NCBI GenBank assembly: GCA_938015295.1 | Contig: CALLQB010000035.1 | Location: forward strand, 79,747-143,746 | Direction of reading: 5' to 3' | DNA length: 64,000 nucleotides | Source of the DNA: an uncultured Acidimicrobiales bacterium | GTDB lineage: Bacteria > Actinomycetota > Acidimicrobiia > Acidimicrobiales > SHLQ01 | Shown here: positions 35,334 through 43,932 of the stretch, in pieces | How the letters are laid out: each line of letters begins with the position of its first letter | Position numbering within the stretch: position 1 is the stretch's first letter | The notes under the pieces: generated by a model | What the model was told of the DNA's origin: nothing | Seen by the model: the letters and a program-made list of their open reading frames with translations, nothing else | The model's database searches: none | Position numbers and translations under genes: made by a program

Positions 35334-36428
35334 ATGGACATTCCAAACTCGGTTTCGGGGATAGACGCGGCGTGGCTCAACCACGCTCTCGAACAATCAG
35401 GCACCGAACATCCGGGCGTACAGTCGGTGACTGCAACACCGATGCCAGGCATCGTCGGAGCCTTAGGCGAAGTCGGAATTGTCGATATTGCGTGGGGTGG
35501 CCCCACCGACTTGCCAACATCGATGGTCGCCAAATGCCCTCTCGATGACGACATCGCTCGGCTGTACAACTCGGTGATGCAAAACTACATCCGCGAGGCT
35601 GGCTTCTATCGCGATCTGGCGCATCGGGTGCCGATGCGCGTGCCGAAGTGTTTCGTCAACGCTGAGGCCGACGACAAGTCAGCCCACATGCTGCTCATTG
35701 AGAAGATCGATGGCGCCGACGGCGATATTTTCGACGGAGCGTCTCTTGAAACGATGGCCGAGTTGGTTGGCAAGATGGCCACCATGCATGGCCAGTTCTG
35801 GATGAGCGACGATCTGCTCAACATCGACTGGATGCTCGACTGGCAAACCGAATCGCTCAAGCTCGGCATTCCGATCACGCAAGAGTCATGGGCAGCGTTT
35901 CAGGCCGCGGAGCCAACGGTTTACCCGGCTGATGTGGTGGCGTTCTGTGAAGGCTCGTGGATCAACGACACCGAGTACTGGCTGGATGCCTATGCCAATC
36001 GGCCGTGGACGTTCACCCATATCGATTTCGAACTCGACAATATGATCCACACCGCAGACGAGACAGTCGTCCTCGATTGGCAAACCTGTTTGCGCAGTTT
36101 CCCTGGCGTCGATCTTGCGTGGCTTCTTGCCACCAGTGCATCTGACGAACTCGTTGCTCGCGAAGACGAACTCCTTGACCACTACCGGGCGACGCTTCTG
36201 GCTTCAGGCGGGCCGAACTGGAGTCACGACAAGGTCGTCGAGGAACTCGCGTGGGGAACCCTGTACCCAGTCGCGTGCCAACCGGTGCCGAATATGGCAG
36301 ATACCTCGGCTTACGGGGCCAACGGCGAGCGCATGAAGGCCCGCTTCAGGGCGTTTCTCGATCGTTCGCTCGTCGCAGCACAGCGATGGGACCTTGTCGG
36401 CCACTGCTCACCGCACCTTCGAAGCTGA
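35334..36428 (+). CDS. Aminoglycoside-phosphotransferase/ecdysteroid-kinase-like protein
   Basis: A 364-residue kinase-fold protein. A nucleotide-binding N-lobe (SMVAKCPLDDD) is followed by the catalytic loop FTHIDFELDNMI (HxDxxxxN) and the metal motif VVLDWQTC, with the Asp residues intact. It resembles the large group of uncharacterised APH/EcK-like kinases common in Actinobacteria, which act on small molecules rather than antibiotics. Substrate unknown. ATG 35334 follows a 77-base gap after dgcA. Next to menB by 19 bases, so the two are probably co-transcribed. Confidence 0.78.
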   Translation: MDIPNSVSGIDAAWLNHALEQSGTEHPGVQSVTATPMPGIVGALGEVGIVDIAWGGPTDLPTSMVAKCPLDDDIARLYNSVMQNYIREAGFYRDLAHRVPMRVPKCFVNAEADDKSAHMLLIEKIDGADGDIFDGASLETMAELVGKMATMHGQFWMSDDLLNIDWMLDWQTESLKLGIPITQESWAAFQAAEPTVYPADVVAFCEGSWINDTEYWLDAYANRPWTFTHIDFELDNMIHTADETVVLDWQTCLRSFPGVDLAWLLATSASDELVAREDELLDHYRATLLASGGPNWSHDKVVEELAWGTLYPVACQPVPNMADTSAYGANGERMKARFRAFLDRSLVAAQRWDLVGHCSPHLRS

Positions 36429-36447
36429 CGCCCTAGGCTGCGGGGTA

Positions 36448-37347
36448 ATGATTTCCGAAATTTTTGACCCCACGTTGTGGACCGAAGTGCCCGGCTTCGA
36501 TCTGACCGATATCACCTATCACCGATCGAACGACCACGGTGTCGTACGCGTTGCCTTCAACCGTCCTGAAGTACGAAACGCCTTTCGCCCTCAAACGGTC
36601 GACGAACTGTATCGCTCGCTCGATCACGCACGCATGACTCCCGACGTCGGCTGTGTGATCATCACCGGCAACGGACCATCGCCCAAAGATGGCGGCTGGG
36701 CATTTTGTTCAGGTGGCGATCAACGAATTCGTGGCAAAGACGGCTACAAGTACGCCGAGGGCGACACAGCAGACTCCATCGACCCAGCGAGGGTTGGCCG
36801 GCTCCATATCCTCGAAGTGCAGCGCCTGATCCGTACCATGCCCAAAATTGTTGTAGCGGCGGTTCCCGGCTGGGCTGTCGGCGGCGGCCATAGCCTTCAC
36901 GTGGTCTGCGACCTGACCATCGCGAGCGAAGAACACGCCATCTTCAAGCAAACCGATACCGACGTCGCAAGCTTTGACGGCGGCTTCGGCTCGGCGTACC
37001 TCGCTCGCCAAGTCGGCCAAAAGCGGGCTCGGGAGATCTTCTTTCTTGGCATGGATTACTCGGCCGACGAAGCGCACGCAATGGGCATGGTGAACAAGGT
37101 GGTTCCCCACGCGGATCTCGAAACAACCGCCCTCGCCTGGGGTGCGACGATCGTGTCGAAGAGTCCAACCGCGCAGCGCATGGCAAAGTTCTCGTTCAAC
37201 TTGATCGACGATGGACTTGTTGGCCAGCAAGTGTTTGCAGGCGAGGCCACACGGCTGGCGTATATGACCGACGAAGCCCAGGAAGGTCGCGATGCATTTC
37301 TTGAGAAACGCGATCAGGACTTCTCCGCCTTTCCGTGGCATTTCTAA
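36448..37347 (+). CDS. menB: 1,4-dihydroxy-2-naphthoyl-CoA synthase (menaquinone biosynthesis)
   Basis: A 299-residue crotonase-fold enzyme closing the second ring of menaquinone from o-succinylbenzoyl-CoA. Distinctive MenB blocks are WAFCSGGDQRIRGKDGY, AVPGWAVGGGHSLHVVCD, KQTDTDVASFDGGFGSAYLA and, at the end, FLEKRDQDFSAFPWHF, which are not shared by ordinary enoyl-CoA hydratases. The Asp in SFDGG and the Ser/Tyr region fit the active site. ATG 36448 (MISEIFDPTLW) gives the standard length. No other men genes lie in the window. The next gene follows by 9 bases. Confidence 0.95.
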   Translation: MISEIFDPTLWTEVPGFDLTDITYHRSNDHGVVRVAFNRPEVRNAFRPQTVDELYRSLDHARMTPDVGCVIITGNGPSPKDGGWAFCSGGDQRIRGKDGYKYAEGDTADSIDPARVGRLHILEVQRLIRTMPKIVVAAVPGWAVGGGHSLHVVCDLTIASEEHAIFKQTDTDVASFDGGFGSAYLARQVGQKRAREIFFLGMDYSADEAHAMGMVNKVVPHADLETTALAWGATIVSKSPTAQRMAKFSFNLIDDGLVGQQVFAGEATRLAYMTDEAQEGRDAFLEKRDQDFSAFPWHF

Positions 37348-37356
37348 GGAACTTCT

Positions 37357-38520
37357 GTGAGCGACTTTGTACCGCCCGGCAATCAGGGCAATGAACCCTC
37401 TGGCAACGCGTTTGAACCTCCGCCCAACGCGCCGTCACCGCCGAGCTCGACATCCACGACTCCCCCGGGCTGGTATCCCGATCCGTGGCAGCCTGGCTCG
37501 CTCCGTTGGTGGGACGGCACGACCTGGACAGCGAACACCAGCGTCGGCCAAGGCGTCAACGGCGAGGTCGACCCGGGCTCGGGAGGTCTTTCACCCATCT
37601 CGGACTGGATCGGCCTAACCTTTCGCACCATCGTCAGCCGCGCCGGTCACATCTTTACGCTGCTGATGGTCACGATTCTTCCGGCGACCCTCCTCCTCCT
37701 CGGCATCGGCTGGGGTTCGATCCGCACGATTCGTTTCGACGACCCAGATTGTTGGACCGGCATTGATGGAACAACCGGCGGGCTCGAAACCGACGGGTTC
37801 GACTGCGTGCAAACCAGTGGTTGGAACGCAGCCTGGCTGGTGCCTGTCGCCGCGGCGATCCTGCTCGCCATGTTCAGTTACGCCATCTTCACCCTGTCGG
37901 TCGCCCACCAGGCATATGGATCACTAACCGAGCCCAAACCGCCATGGACAGCGTCGCTTCGCGCCGCGGTCGGGGCATTCCCTCGCTATCTGGGGTTTGG
38001 CATCTTGCTCGCAGTAGCGGCGGCGGTGTTCGTCGGAATTCTGGTTGCACTCATCGCCTTCGGAGGAGCGGCTATTGCAGTCGTTGTGGTTCTCCTCGCT
38101 ATTCCGCTCGTAGTTTTCCTGTGGGTGAAGGTCTTTTCGTTCTTCACCGTCGCCGCGGCTGTCGCACCGAAAGGGTCGAACCTGTTCAAGGAGGCCGCAG
38201 GTGTGAGCGGTAAGGGCCGTTTCTGGGCGGTGCTTGGCCGGCTGGTCATTATCGCGCTTTGTGGCTGGGCCGTTTCGCTCGGCAGCCAGGCAATCACGTA
38301 CCCGCTCGGAGCGATAACCGGGAGCGGTGTCGATGAAGCGGTTGTTGAGGATCTCCTCGACAACGACGGAAGTCCGGCCTCGATCACGGTGCAGGAGATC
38401 GTCACCGGTCCGGCAGCAATTGCCCTTAGTCTCGTGCTCACGATGGTCGTCACCACTATCACCACGGCCATCAACAGCGCTGGCGCATCGGTTCTCTACA
38501 AAGAAACCGGTGGCCCGTGA
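37357..38520 (+). CDS. DUF2510-domain membrane protein
   Basis: A 387-residue protein. After a Pro-rich start comes a DUF2510 module (PPGWYPDPWQPGSLRWWDGTTWT, about residues 36-58), a Trp-rich domain typical of Actinobacteria. It is followed by about six hydrophobic segments between 88 and 380 resembling glycerophosphoryl-diester/YciC-like membrane domains. Function unknown. GTG 37357 has AAGGA 6 bases upstream. Its end overlaps the lipid kinase start by four bases (GTGA), so the two are coupled and may act together at the membrane. Confidence 0.88.
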   Translation: MSDFVPPGNQGNEPSGNAFEPPPNAPSPPSSTSTTPPGWYPDPWQPGSLRWWDGTTWTANTSVGQGVNGEVDPGSGGLSPISDWIGLTFRTIVSRAGHIFTLLMVTILPATLLLLGIGWGSIRTIRFDDPDCWTGIDGTTGGLETDGFDCVQTSGWNAAWLVPVAAAILLAMFSYAIFTLSVAHQAYGSLTEPKPPWTASLRAAVGAFPRYLGFGILLAVAAAVFVGILVALIAFGGAAIAVVVVLLAIPLVVFLWVKVFSFFTVAAAVAPKGSNLFKEAAGVSGKGRFWAVLGRLVIIALCGWAVSLGSQAITYPLGAITGSGVDEAVVEDLLDNDGSPASITVQEIVTGPAAIALSLVLTMVVTTITTAINSAGASVLYKETGGP

Positions 38521-39401
38521 CCATCGCCGTCATGGTCAACCCCTCGGCAGGCAAAGGCCACGCTGCGACTCTTTTTGCCGAGGTTCTTGCAGAATGCCAA
38601 CGCCGCGATCTCGACGTAACCCCACTTGGCGAGGACTCGGTCGAAGATAACGAGCGAGCCCTTTTGGCCGCGCTCGCCTCCGGCGCGGACAGAATCGTGG
38701 TCGTTGGTGGGGACGGGCTGGTGAACCTGGTTGTCCAGCACGTCGCCCAAACCAACGTCGCGCTCGGCATCATTCCTGCCGGTACAGGCAATGATTTCGC
38801 CCGAGCCTTGGGCATCCGGAACTCAGCCAGTCGCGGCGTGGCTCAACTTGTCGACACCGCCTTGGGTGACCCGGTGCGGCTCGATCTGCTCAGATCGCCG
38901 CACGGCTGGGCGGCCTCGGTGATCACCCAGGGCTTCTCGGTGACCACGAATCGCGTCGCCAACCGACTGCCATGGCCCCCCGATGGGCGCCGGTACGTAC
39001 TCGCAACAGCCCTTGCCTTGCCCGCACTGCGGTCAGCGTCGATAGAGCTTCAACTCGACGACGCCACGATCGAAGTCGAGTCGACGATTCTGGCCATTGG
39101 CAACACAAGATACTTTGGTTCGGGAACCGCCATCTGTCCCGACGCCGACCCCACCGACGGACTCCTCGACGTGGTTTCTATCGGCCCGCTTTCTCGGCGC
39201 GAGCTCGTTACTTTCTACGACTCGGTTCCCGATAGGTCGTTTCTCGAGAACCCCAAGGTGCAGGTCCACCGCGCGCAGTCGGTGCAGATCTCGGGTGGAT
39301 CAACCGATCTGTGGGCCGATGGAGAACCACTCGGACCCACTCCCGCCACGGTCAGCTGTATCGCCGGAGCGCTACAGGCCGCCGTCGGCGACCTCGGTTA
39401 G
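38517..39401 (+). CDS. Diacylglycerol/sphingosine kinase-like lipid kinase
   Basis: A 294-residue DAGK_cat-domain enzyme. MVNPSAGKGHAATLF is the start of the domain, VVVGGDGLVNLVVQ the nucleotide loop (Leu in place of the usual Thr of GGDGT) and GIIPAGTGNDFARALG the conserved second loop. The C-terminal part includes ADGEPLGPTPATV as in YegS-like kinases. It would phosphorylate a lipid such as diacylglycerol using ATP. The start is GTG 38517, overlapping the DUF2510 stop. Lipid specificity unknown. Confidence 0.92.
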   Translation: MTIAVMVNPSAGKGHAATLFAEVLAECQRRDLDVTPLGEDSVEDNERALLAALASGADRIVVVGGDGLVNLVVQHVAQTNVALGIIPAGTGNDFARALGIRNSASRGVAQLVDTALGDPVRLDLLRSPHGWAASVITQGFSVTTNRVANRLPWPPDGRRYVLATALALPALRSASIELQLDDATIEVESTILAIGNTRYFGSGTAICPDADPTDGLLDVVSIGPLSRRELVTFYDSVPDRSFLENPKVQVHRAQSVQISGGSTDLWADGEPLGPTPATVSCIAGALQAAVGDLG

Positions 39402-39467
39402 CGGCATCGGCGCCTCCTAAGACGAGCCAATTTGGAGTATTTCGTGTAATTTCAGTACATTCCCAGG

Positions 39468-40595
39468 ATGGGGATTGAGCTGGATATCTCGGATGACGAC
39501 AGCATCGTCGTAACCAAGGAAGCAGCGGGGGTGCATCGCGACCGACTCCGCAACGAGGCCGAGATGCTGGCCCGGGCTGCTCACCCGGGCGTGGCCGAGT
39601 TTCTTACCTTCGAGGAGTTTGATGACGGTCGGGTGGTCTTGCGAACGTCGTTTGTTGGCGACCAGACCTGGCAAACGAATCCGCCGCAGACACCCGAGCA
39701 CCTCGCCAACGCAGTGGCGTTCCTCGCGGCCACCTTGGCGGATCTGCACCAACGAGCGATCGTTCATAGTCAGCTACGTCCCGAACATCTGGTGTTCGAC
39801 GCCAAAGGCCGGCCGCTGCTGTGCGATTTTTCCGAATCCGGCGACCATGACCCGAGCGCAGATATCCTCGGCCTCGGTCAACTGTTGCAGTTTGGTCTCG
39901 ACCAACTCAACGAGCTCTCGTCACTTCCTAGCCGAGCGAACCACTTGGTCGACGTCCTGCAAACCGTGGCCAGCCAAGCCATGCATGCCGATCCGTCGCG
40001 GCGGCCGTCGGCACGCGCCGTGGCCGCCGCAGTAACTGCCGCGCTCTCCCACAGCTCGAGCACCCGTCACCATGACCGGCCGAGACCTCTGGCTGTCGTT
40101 GTCTCGATTCTGGTGATTGCTGTTGCTGTGGCGGTGGTGTTCACCCGAGGAGAACCACAACAGCTCACGGTGCCAACCCTTGAGCCGACGGTGGCTGTCC
40201 AAGGTCTGCCAACCACCACGACATCGACGACCAGCCCGGTGATGGAACAGAGCGTCCCTTCGCTTCCTCAAACATCGGTGCTTCCCCCGGCGGAAGCGCT
40301 CGATGAGCTCATCGTCGAACACGCCGGAATTCGCTATGCGGTCGGCGAGTCGACCGACCGCTTGGCCACCGGTGATTGGAACTGCGATGGCCAGATCACT
40401 GCAGCGGTACTGCGCCCCTACTCGGGCGAAGTGTATGTGTTCGAGCAATGGCCTGAATCCGGTGAACCGCTGCGAGCCGATGCGCTACTCGTGCCCAACA
40501 CCGCGGCTGACGTCGCGGCAACCACTGACTGTGGCTACCTGGCACTGCTCGATACGTCCGGCAAGCAGACCACTATCCGTCTGGAGCAATCATGA
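39468..40595 (+). CDS. Membrane protein kinase-like pseudokinase
   Basis: A 375-residue protein. Residues 1-195 follow the Ser/Thr kinase fold: a Lys in the third strand (VVTKEA), the helix-C Glu region, HSQLRPEHLVF in place of HRDLKPEN and LLCDFSESG in place of DFG. The catalytic Asp is Gln102 and the metal Asn is His107, and no Gly-rich loop is visible, so catalysis is unlikely. One TM (about 207-225) leads to a Thr/Pro-rich stalk and an extracellular domain (290-375) of unknown type with DWNCDGQIT. It overlaps the LysM gene by four bases. A MviN/FhaA-type scaffold role is speculative. Confidence 0.75.
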   Translation: MGIELDISDDDSIVVTKEAAGVHRDRLRNEAEMLARAAHPGVAEFLTFEEFDDGRVVLRTSFVGDQTWQTNPPQTPEHLANAVAFLAATLADLHQRAIVHSQLRPEHLVFDAKGRPLLCDFSESGDHDPSADILGLGQLLQFGLDQLNELSSLPSRANHLVDVLQTVASQAMHADPSRRPSARAVAAAVTAALSHSSSTRHHDRPRPLAVVVSILVIAVAVAVVFTRGEPQQLTVPTLEPTVAVQGLPTTTTSTTSPVMEQSVPSLPQTSVLPPAEALDELIVEHAGIRYAVGESTDRLATGDWNCDGQITAAVLRPYSGEVYVFEQWPESGEPLRADALLVPNTAADVAATTDCGYLALLDTSGKQTTIRLEQS

Positions 40596-41344
40596 GACCG
40601 ACGAACAAGCAACAGCTCGGCGTGTTCAGGCTCGGCCTTTTGTGTTCGTGCGCGCTGTGGTTCCTTCACGGGCCCGCTGCTAGCGCCTTGCCGATTCCCC
40701 GCACCGCCGCCTTGGTCTCTGCGGTCGACCCTATCGATCTGGTCGTCACCGGACTACGCGTCCTTGGCCTCATGCTCGGGTGGTATCTGCTGATCGTTCT
40801 TGCCGTCCAGTTTGCGCTCTCGGCCGTGGGGCTTCGGTCGCGTGTGGTTGATGCGCTCACCCCCAAAATGGTTCGACAGGCGCTTGGGATAGGGCTCGGA
40901 CTCGCGACCCTCACGCCCGCTGTATCTCTCGCCGACGCCGCCGGGCCGCCGGTGACCATGGTGCGTGTCGACGACACCCCGACTCCCCCCGCCCAAAGTC
41001 AGCCACGAATCGACGACACATCACACCAGGCGGACGCGACAACCTCCGGCCAGCGCGACGACCGGGCAGCGTCGGCTCCGCCCGCCGTGCTCACCCGCCT
41101 AGAACCGGCGACGACGGAGAACCTGCCGACTGGGCGATCAGTCACCGCATGGACGGTGACCGCAGGCGACTCGTTTTGGGAAATAGCGGCCGACACCGTC
41201 GCGTCCCGCAGCAACGCGGTGCCTACCGAGGGGGAGATTGCCGACTACTGGCGGGCGCTGGTTACACGCAACGAGCACCGGCTCATCGAGCCCGGCAACC
41301 CTGATCTGATTATTCCCGGGCAGGTGTTCGACCTCCCCGGCTAA
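40592..41344 (+). CDS. LysM-domain membrane-associated protein
   Basis: A 250-residue protein. An N-terminal signal-like segment (1-33) is followed by a TM helix (about 50-78), a short hydrophobic region near 100 and a Pro/Thr-rich linker (125-180). The LysM-type domain (about 186-249) has TVTAGDSFWEIAADTV, WRALVTRNEHRL and LIIPGQVFDLPG. Such domains bind the glycan chain of peptidoglycan. Coupled (ATGA overlap) to the pseudokinase upstream, suggesting a membrane complex that senses or binds the wall. It converges with hisG with a 19-base gap and no clear terminator. Confidence 0.88.
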   Translation: MRPTNKQQLGVFRLGLLCSCALWFLHGPAASALPIPRTAALVSAVDPIDLVVTGLRVLGLMLGWYLLIVLAVQFALSAVGLRSRVVDALTPKMVRQALGIGLGLATLTPAVSLADAAGPPVTMVRVDDTPTPPAQSQPRIDDTSHQADATTSGQRDDRAASAPPAVLTRLEPATTENLPTGRSVTAWTVTAGDSFWEIAADTVASRSNAVPTEGEIADYWRALVTRNEHRLIEPGNPDLIIPGQVFDLPG

Positions 41345-41363
41345 CGCACGCGCCGAAGGGCCG

Positions 41364-42239
41364 CTATTCGACGATCTTGAGAATCGGCAACTCGATGATG
41401 TCCTCTGCGCCATGATCTTTGAGCGCGGGAATCAAAATGTTGATCTCGTTTTTCGGCACGACGGTTTCGACGGCAAAGCCGTTGCCACCGAACAATTCGT
41501 TGACCGTCGGCGACTTCATCGTGGGAAGAATGTCGATGACGCTGTCGAGCGACGCACCGGGAACGTTCATCTTGACCAAGACTTTGCCGCGTGCATCGAG
41601 CACGCCCTGGAGCAGCGTGTTGATTTGCTCCATTGCGTGGCGCTTCTCTACATCAGCTGCCGAGTCCTTGTTCGCAATCAGCTCGGTGTAGCTCTGGAGA
41701 ATCTCGTCGATGACCTTCAGCCCGGCCGCTCGCAGCGCTCGGCCGGTCTCGGTGATATCGACAACCACGTCGACGATGTCGGGCACCTTGGCCTCGGTGG
41801 CGCCATAGGACAACCGAATGTCGGCTTTCACCCCGGCGGCGGCAAAAAAACGCTTGGTCAGCTCAGGGTATTCGCTCGAGACACGAACACCATCGGGCAG
41901 ATCAGCAACCGAGTTGTAGGGGCTGTCCTCGGGAACCGCTACGACAATACGAACCGGTTTCGCTGTGGCCTTTGAGTACCGCAACTCGCCGAGACTCTCG
42001 ACGTCGCAAGACGGCTCTTCGATCCAGTCACGCCCGGTTATGCCAACATCGAAAAGGCCATCCGCGACATATGACGCGATCTCCTGGGGACGAAGGATCC
42101 GCACTTCGCTGATTCGAGGATCATTGATCGTTGCCTTGTAAGCAACGTTCGAGCTTCGAGATATCGCAAGATCGGCGTCCTCAAAGAGCTGAAAAGTCGC
42201 CTTTTCCAGAGAACCTTTTGGAAGCACAAGTCTGAGCAT
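41364..42239 (-). CDS. hisG: ATP phosphoribosyltransferase (long form), histidine biosynthesis
   Basis: A 291-residue enzyme for the first step, joining PRPP and ATP. MLRLVLPKGSLEKATFQLFEDA is the family N-terminus. ADGLFDVGITGRDW and the PRPP loop DIVDVVVDITETGRALRAAGL (quoted in parts) identify HisG. The C-terminal 75 residues (NVPGASLDSVIDILP and more) form the HisG_C domain for histidine feedback inhibition, so no HisZ is needed. It is separated from other his genes. ATG 42239 has only a poor ribosome-binding site. It is last in a minus-strand run mogA, ribD, hisG. Confidence 0.96.
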   Translation of the reverse strand: MLRLVLPKGSLEKATFQLFEDADLAISRSSNVAYKATINDPRISEVRILRPQEIASYVADGLFDVGITGRDWIEEPSCDVESLGELRYSKATAKPVRIVVAVPEDSPYNSVADLPDGVRVSSEYPELTKRFFAAAGVKADIRLSYGATEAKVPDIVDVVVDITETGRALRAAGLKVIDEILQSYTELIANKDSAADVEKRHAMEQINTLLQGVLDARGKVLVKMNVPGASLDSVIDILPTMKSPTVNELFGGNGFAVETVVPKNEINILIPALKDHGAEDIIELPILKIVE

Positions 42240-42306
42240 CTTGCAAAACTACCGGCTGGCCGCAGCGATGAACCACCGGGAGGAGCCACAACCCCGTCAC
42301 ATGGTG

Positions 42307-43347
42307 CTAGTCGTCGAACGCGATCTCAACACGCAAATCGGCGCCCAGCTGATCGACGGACACAAACCGGCCGTGACGAAGATCGGACATGGTGGCGACA
42401 CCGGCACCGCCGAACAACGAAACGCCATCGCCACCGCCAAGAAGCGCGGGAGCGAGGTACAACACATACCGATCGATAAGACCAGCTCGGTGGAACGTGC
42501 CGGCTACCGTGCCGCCGCCTTCAACCATCAGCTGTAACACGCCTCGAGAGCCAAGATCGTCGAGCAGATTGCCTAGCTCGCCGTGGTGCTCGAGCGCCGG
42601 GTGCACGCTGGCACCATCGGGAGCGCCCCCAAGAACAATACGAAAGGGATCCAACGAGCGTTCGCCCGTGTCGGCCGACGGCACAAAATCACGAACGGTG
42701 AGGCTGGGGTCGTCGGCGCGCACGGTGCCTGCGCCGACGCAGATCGCATCGCTTTCTGCTCGGAGCCGATGCGCATCGGCGCGCGCCTCAGGCCCGGTGA
42801 TCCACTGGCTGGTGCCATCGACCGCCGCCAGGTAGCCGTCGAGTGTTCCGGCAAGCTTGAGCAAGACCAAGGGCCGACCCGTACGCCGATGCGTCAGGTA
42901 GGGAGCAAGCTGCGTCTCTACAAGCGGTTGTTCGCAGCCGATGAGCACCTCGATGCCCGCGGCTTCAAGAGCCGCTACGCCATCGCCAGCAACCTGCTCG
43001 TCGGGGTCGGTCACGGCAACGACGACCCGACGAACCTTCGCTGCGATCAGCGCCGTAGTGCACGGGCCTGTTCGCCCTTGGTGACTGCACGGCTCGAGCG
43101 TGGTGTACAAGGTGGAGCCACTCGCTTCATCGCCAGCTGCATCGAGGGCGACGATCTCCGCGTGACGGCCGCCGGGCGCCTCGGTGCTACCAACGAACGA
43201 TTCGCCGCTGACGCTTACTACCACCGCACCAACCCACGGATTTGGTGGTGCGATCAATCGAGAGTCTGCTGCAGCGGCAACGGCTCGACGCATGTAGTGG
43301 GCATCGAGGCGAGAGCCAGAGGTTGGGTCTTGTGAGGAAGTCGTCAT
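42307..43347 (-). CDS. ribD: Bifunctional riboflavin deaminase/reductase RibD
   Basis: A 346-residue two-domain enzyme carrying out the second and third steps of riboflavin synthesis. The deaminase half has GGRHAEIVALDAAG (zinc His, catalytic Glu) and TLEPCSHQGRTGPC (zinc Cys pair). The reductase half (about 150-346) has LLKLAGTLDGYLA, TGPEARADAHRLRAESDAIC and QLMVEGGGTVAG. ATG 43347 (MTTSSQD) is chosen since the 35 upstream in-frame residues are not family-like and overlap mogA. No FMN riboswitch is visible in the 23 bases before it. It is separated from the other rib genes. Confidence 0.95.
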   Translation of the reverse strand: MTTSSQDPTSGSRLDAHYMRRAVAAAADSRLIAPPNPWVGAVVVSVSGESFVGSTEAPGGRHAEIVALDAAGDEASGSTLYTTLEPCSHQGRTGPCTTALIAAKVRRVVVAVTDPDEQVAGDGVAALEAAGIEVLIGCEQPLVETQLAPYLTHRRTGRPLVLLKLAGTLDGYLAAVDGTSQWITGPEARADAHRLRAESDAICVGAGTVRADDPSLTVRDFVPSADTGERSLDPFRIVLGGAPDGASVHPALEHHGELGNLLDDLGSRGVLQLMVEGGGTVAGTFHRAGLIDRYVLYLAPALLGGGDGVSLFGGAGVATMSDLRHGRFVSVDQLGADLRVEIAFDD

Positions 43348-43370
43348 TGATCGTGCGGCGGGGGTCTGGT

Positions 43371-43859
43371 TCAGTGGTCGGTGGGAGCGTCGACCATGAG
43401 ACGAATCGCATGCGGGATGACATCGATAACCGCGGCGGTCATCTCGACGCAACCGTTGGTCGACCCCGGTGTGTTGAGCACTAAGGCCTGACCAACCGTT
43501 CCTGCCAGACCACGAGAGAGCCGCCCGAGTGGGTTGACGAGGCGCATCGCCTCGGACAATCCAGGCGCCTCACGCTCGAGCACTAGCCTGGTTCCCTCCG
43601 GAGTGAGATCGCGCGGGCCAAACCCGGTTCCGCCGGTCGTCACCACCACGCCGTTGAAGTCCGCGGTCATTTCACGAAGCGCATCGCTGACGTTTTCGAC
43701 GCCATCGGCTACCGCCCGTTGTTCGGTGATGTCAAAGCCCTGATCGGCGAGATACGAAGCCAGCGCGACGCCAGATTTGTCTTCTCGCGTGCCGTGAATC
43801 ACCCCATCGGAAACGGTAAGAACCTTTGCTTGGAGTCCGCTCGTGTCGTGATCTGCCAT
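43371..43859 (-). CDS. Molybdopterin biosynthesis MogA/MoaB-family protein
   Basis: A 162-residue protein with the MoCF_biosynth fold, which adenylates molybdopterin. VLTVSDGVIHGTREDKSG is the N-terminal block, VVVTTGGTGFGPRDLTPEGT the nucleotide/MPT site with the key GGTG and D, and LNTPGSTNGCVEM the C-terminal loop. ATG 43859 has AAGGTG about 8 bases upstream; ATG 43880 is an alternative. It is 23 bases upstream of ribD on the same strand, a pairing not expected from the pathways. The MogA versus MoaB assignment is left open. Confidence 0.9.
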   Translation of the reverse strand: MADHDTSGLQAKVLTVSDGVIHGTREDKSGVALASYLADQGFDITEQRAVADGVENVSDALREMTADFNGVVVTTGGTGFGPRDLTPEGTRLVLEREAPGLSEAMRLVNPLGRLSRGLAGTVGQALVLNTPGSTNGCVEMTAAVIDVIPHAIRLMVDAPTDH

Positions 43860-43932
43860 GACCCGGCACCTTAGTGCCATATTTTCATGATTGGGGCAGC
43901 TGATCGGCAACCGATCGTGCGACACTCAACCT

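Noticed and set aside
43347..43371. FMN riboswitch before ribD
   Set aside because: Only 23 bases separate ribD from the upstream gene, too short for the element.
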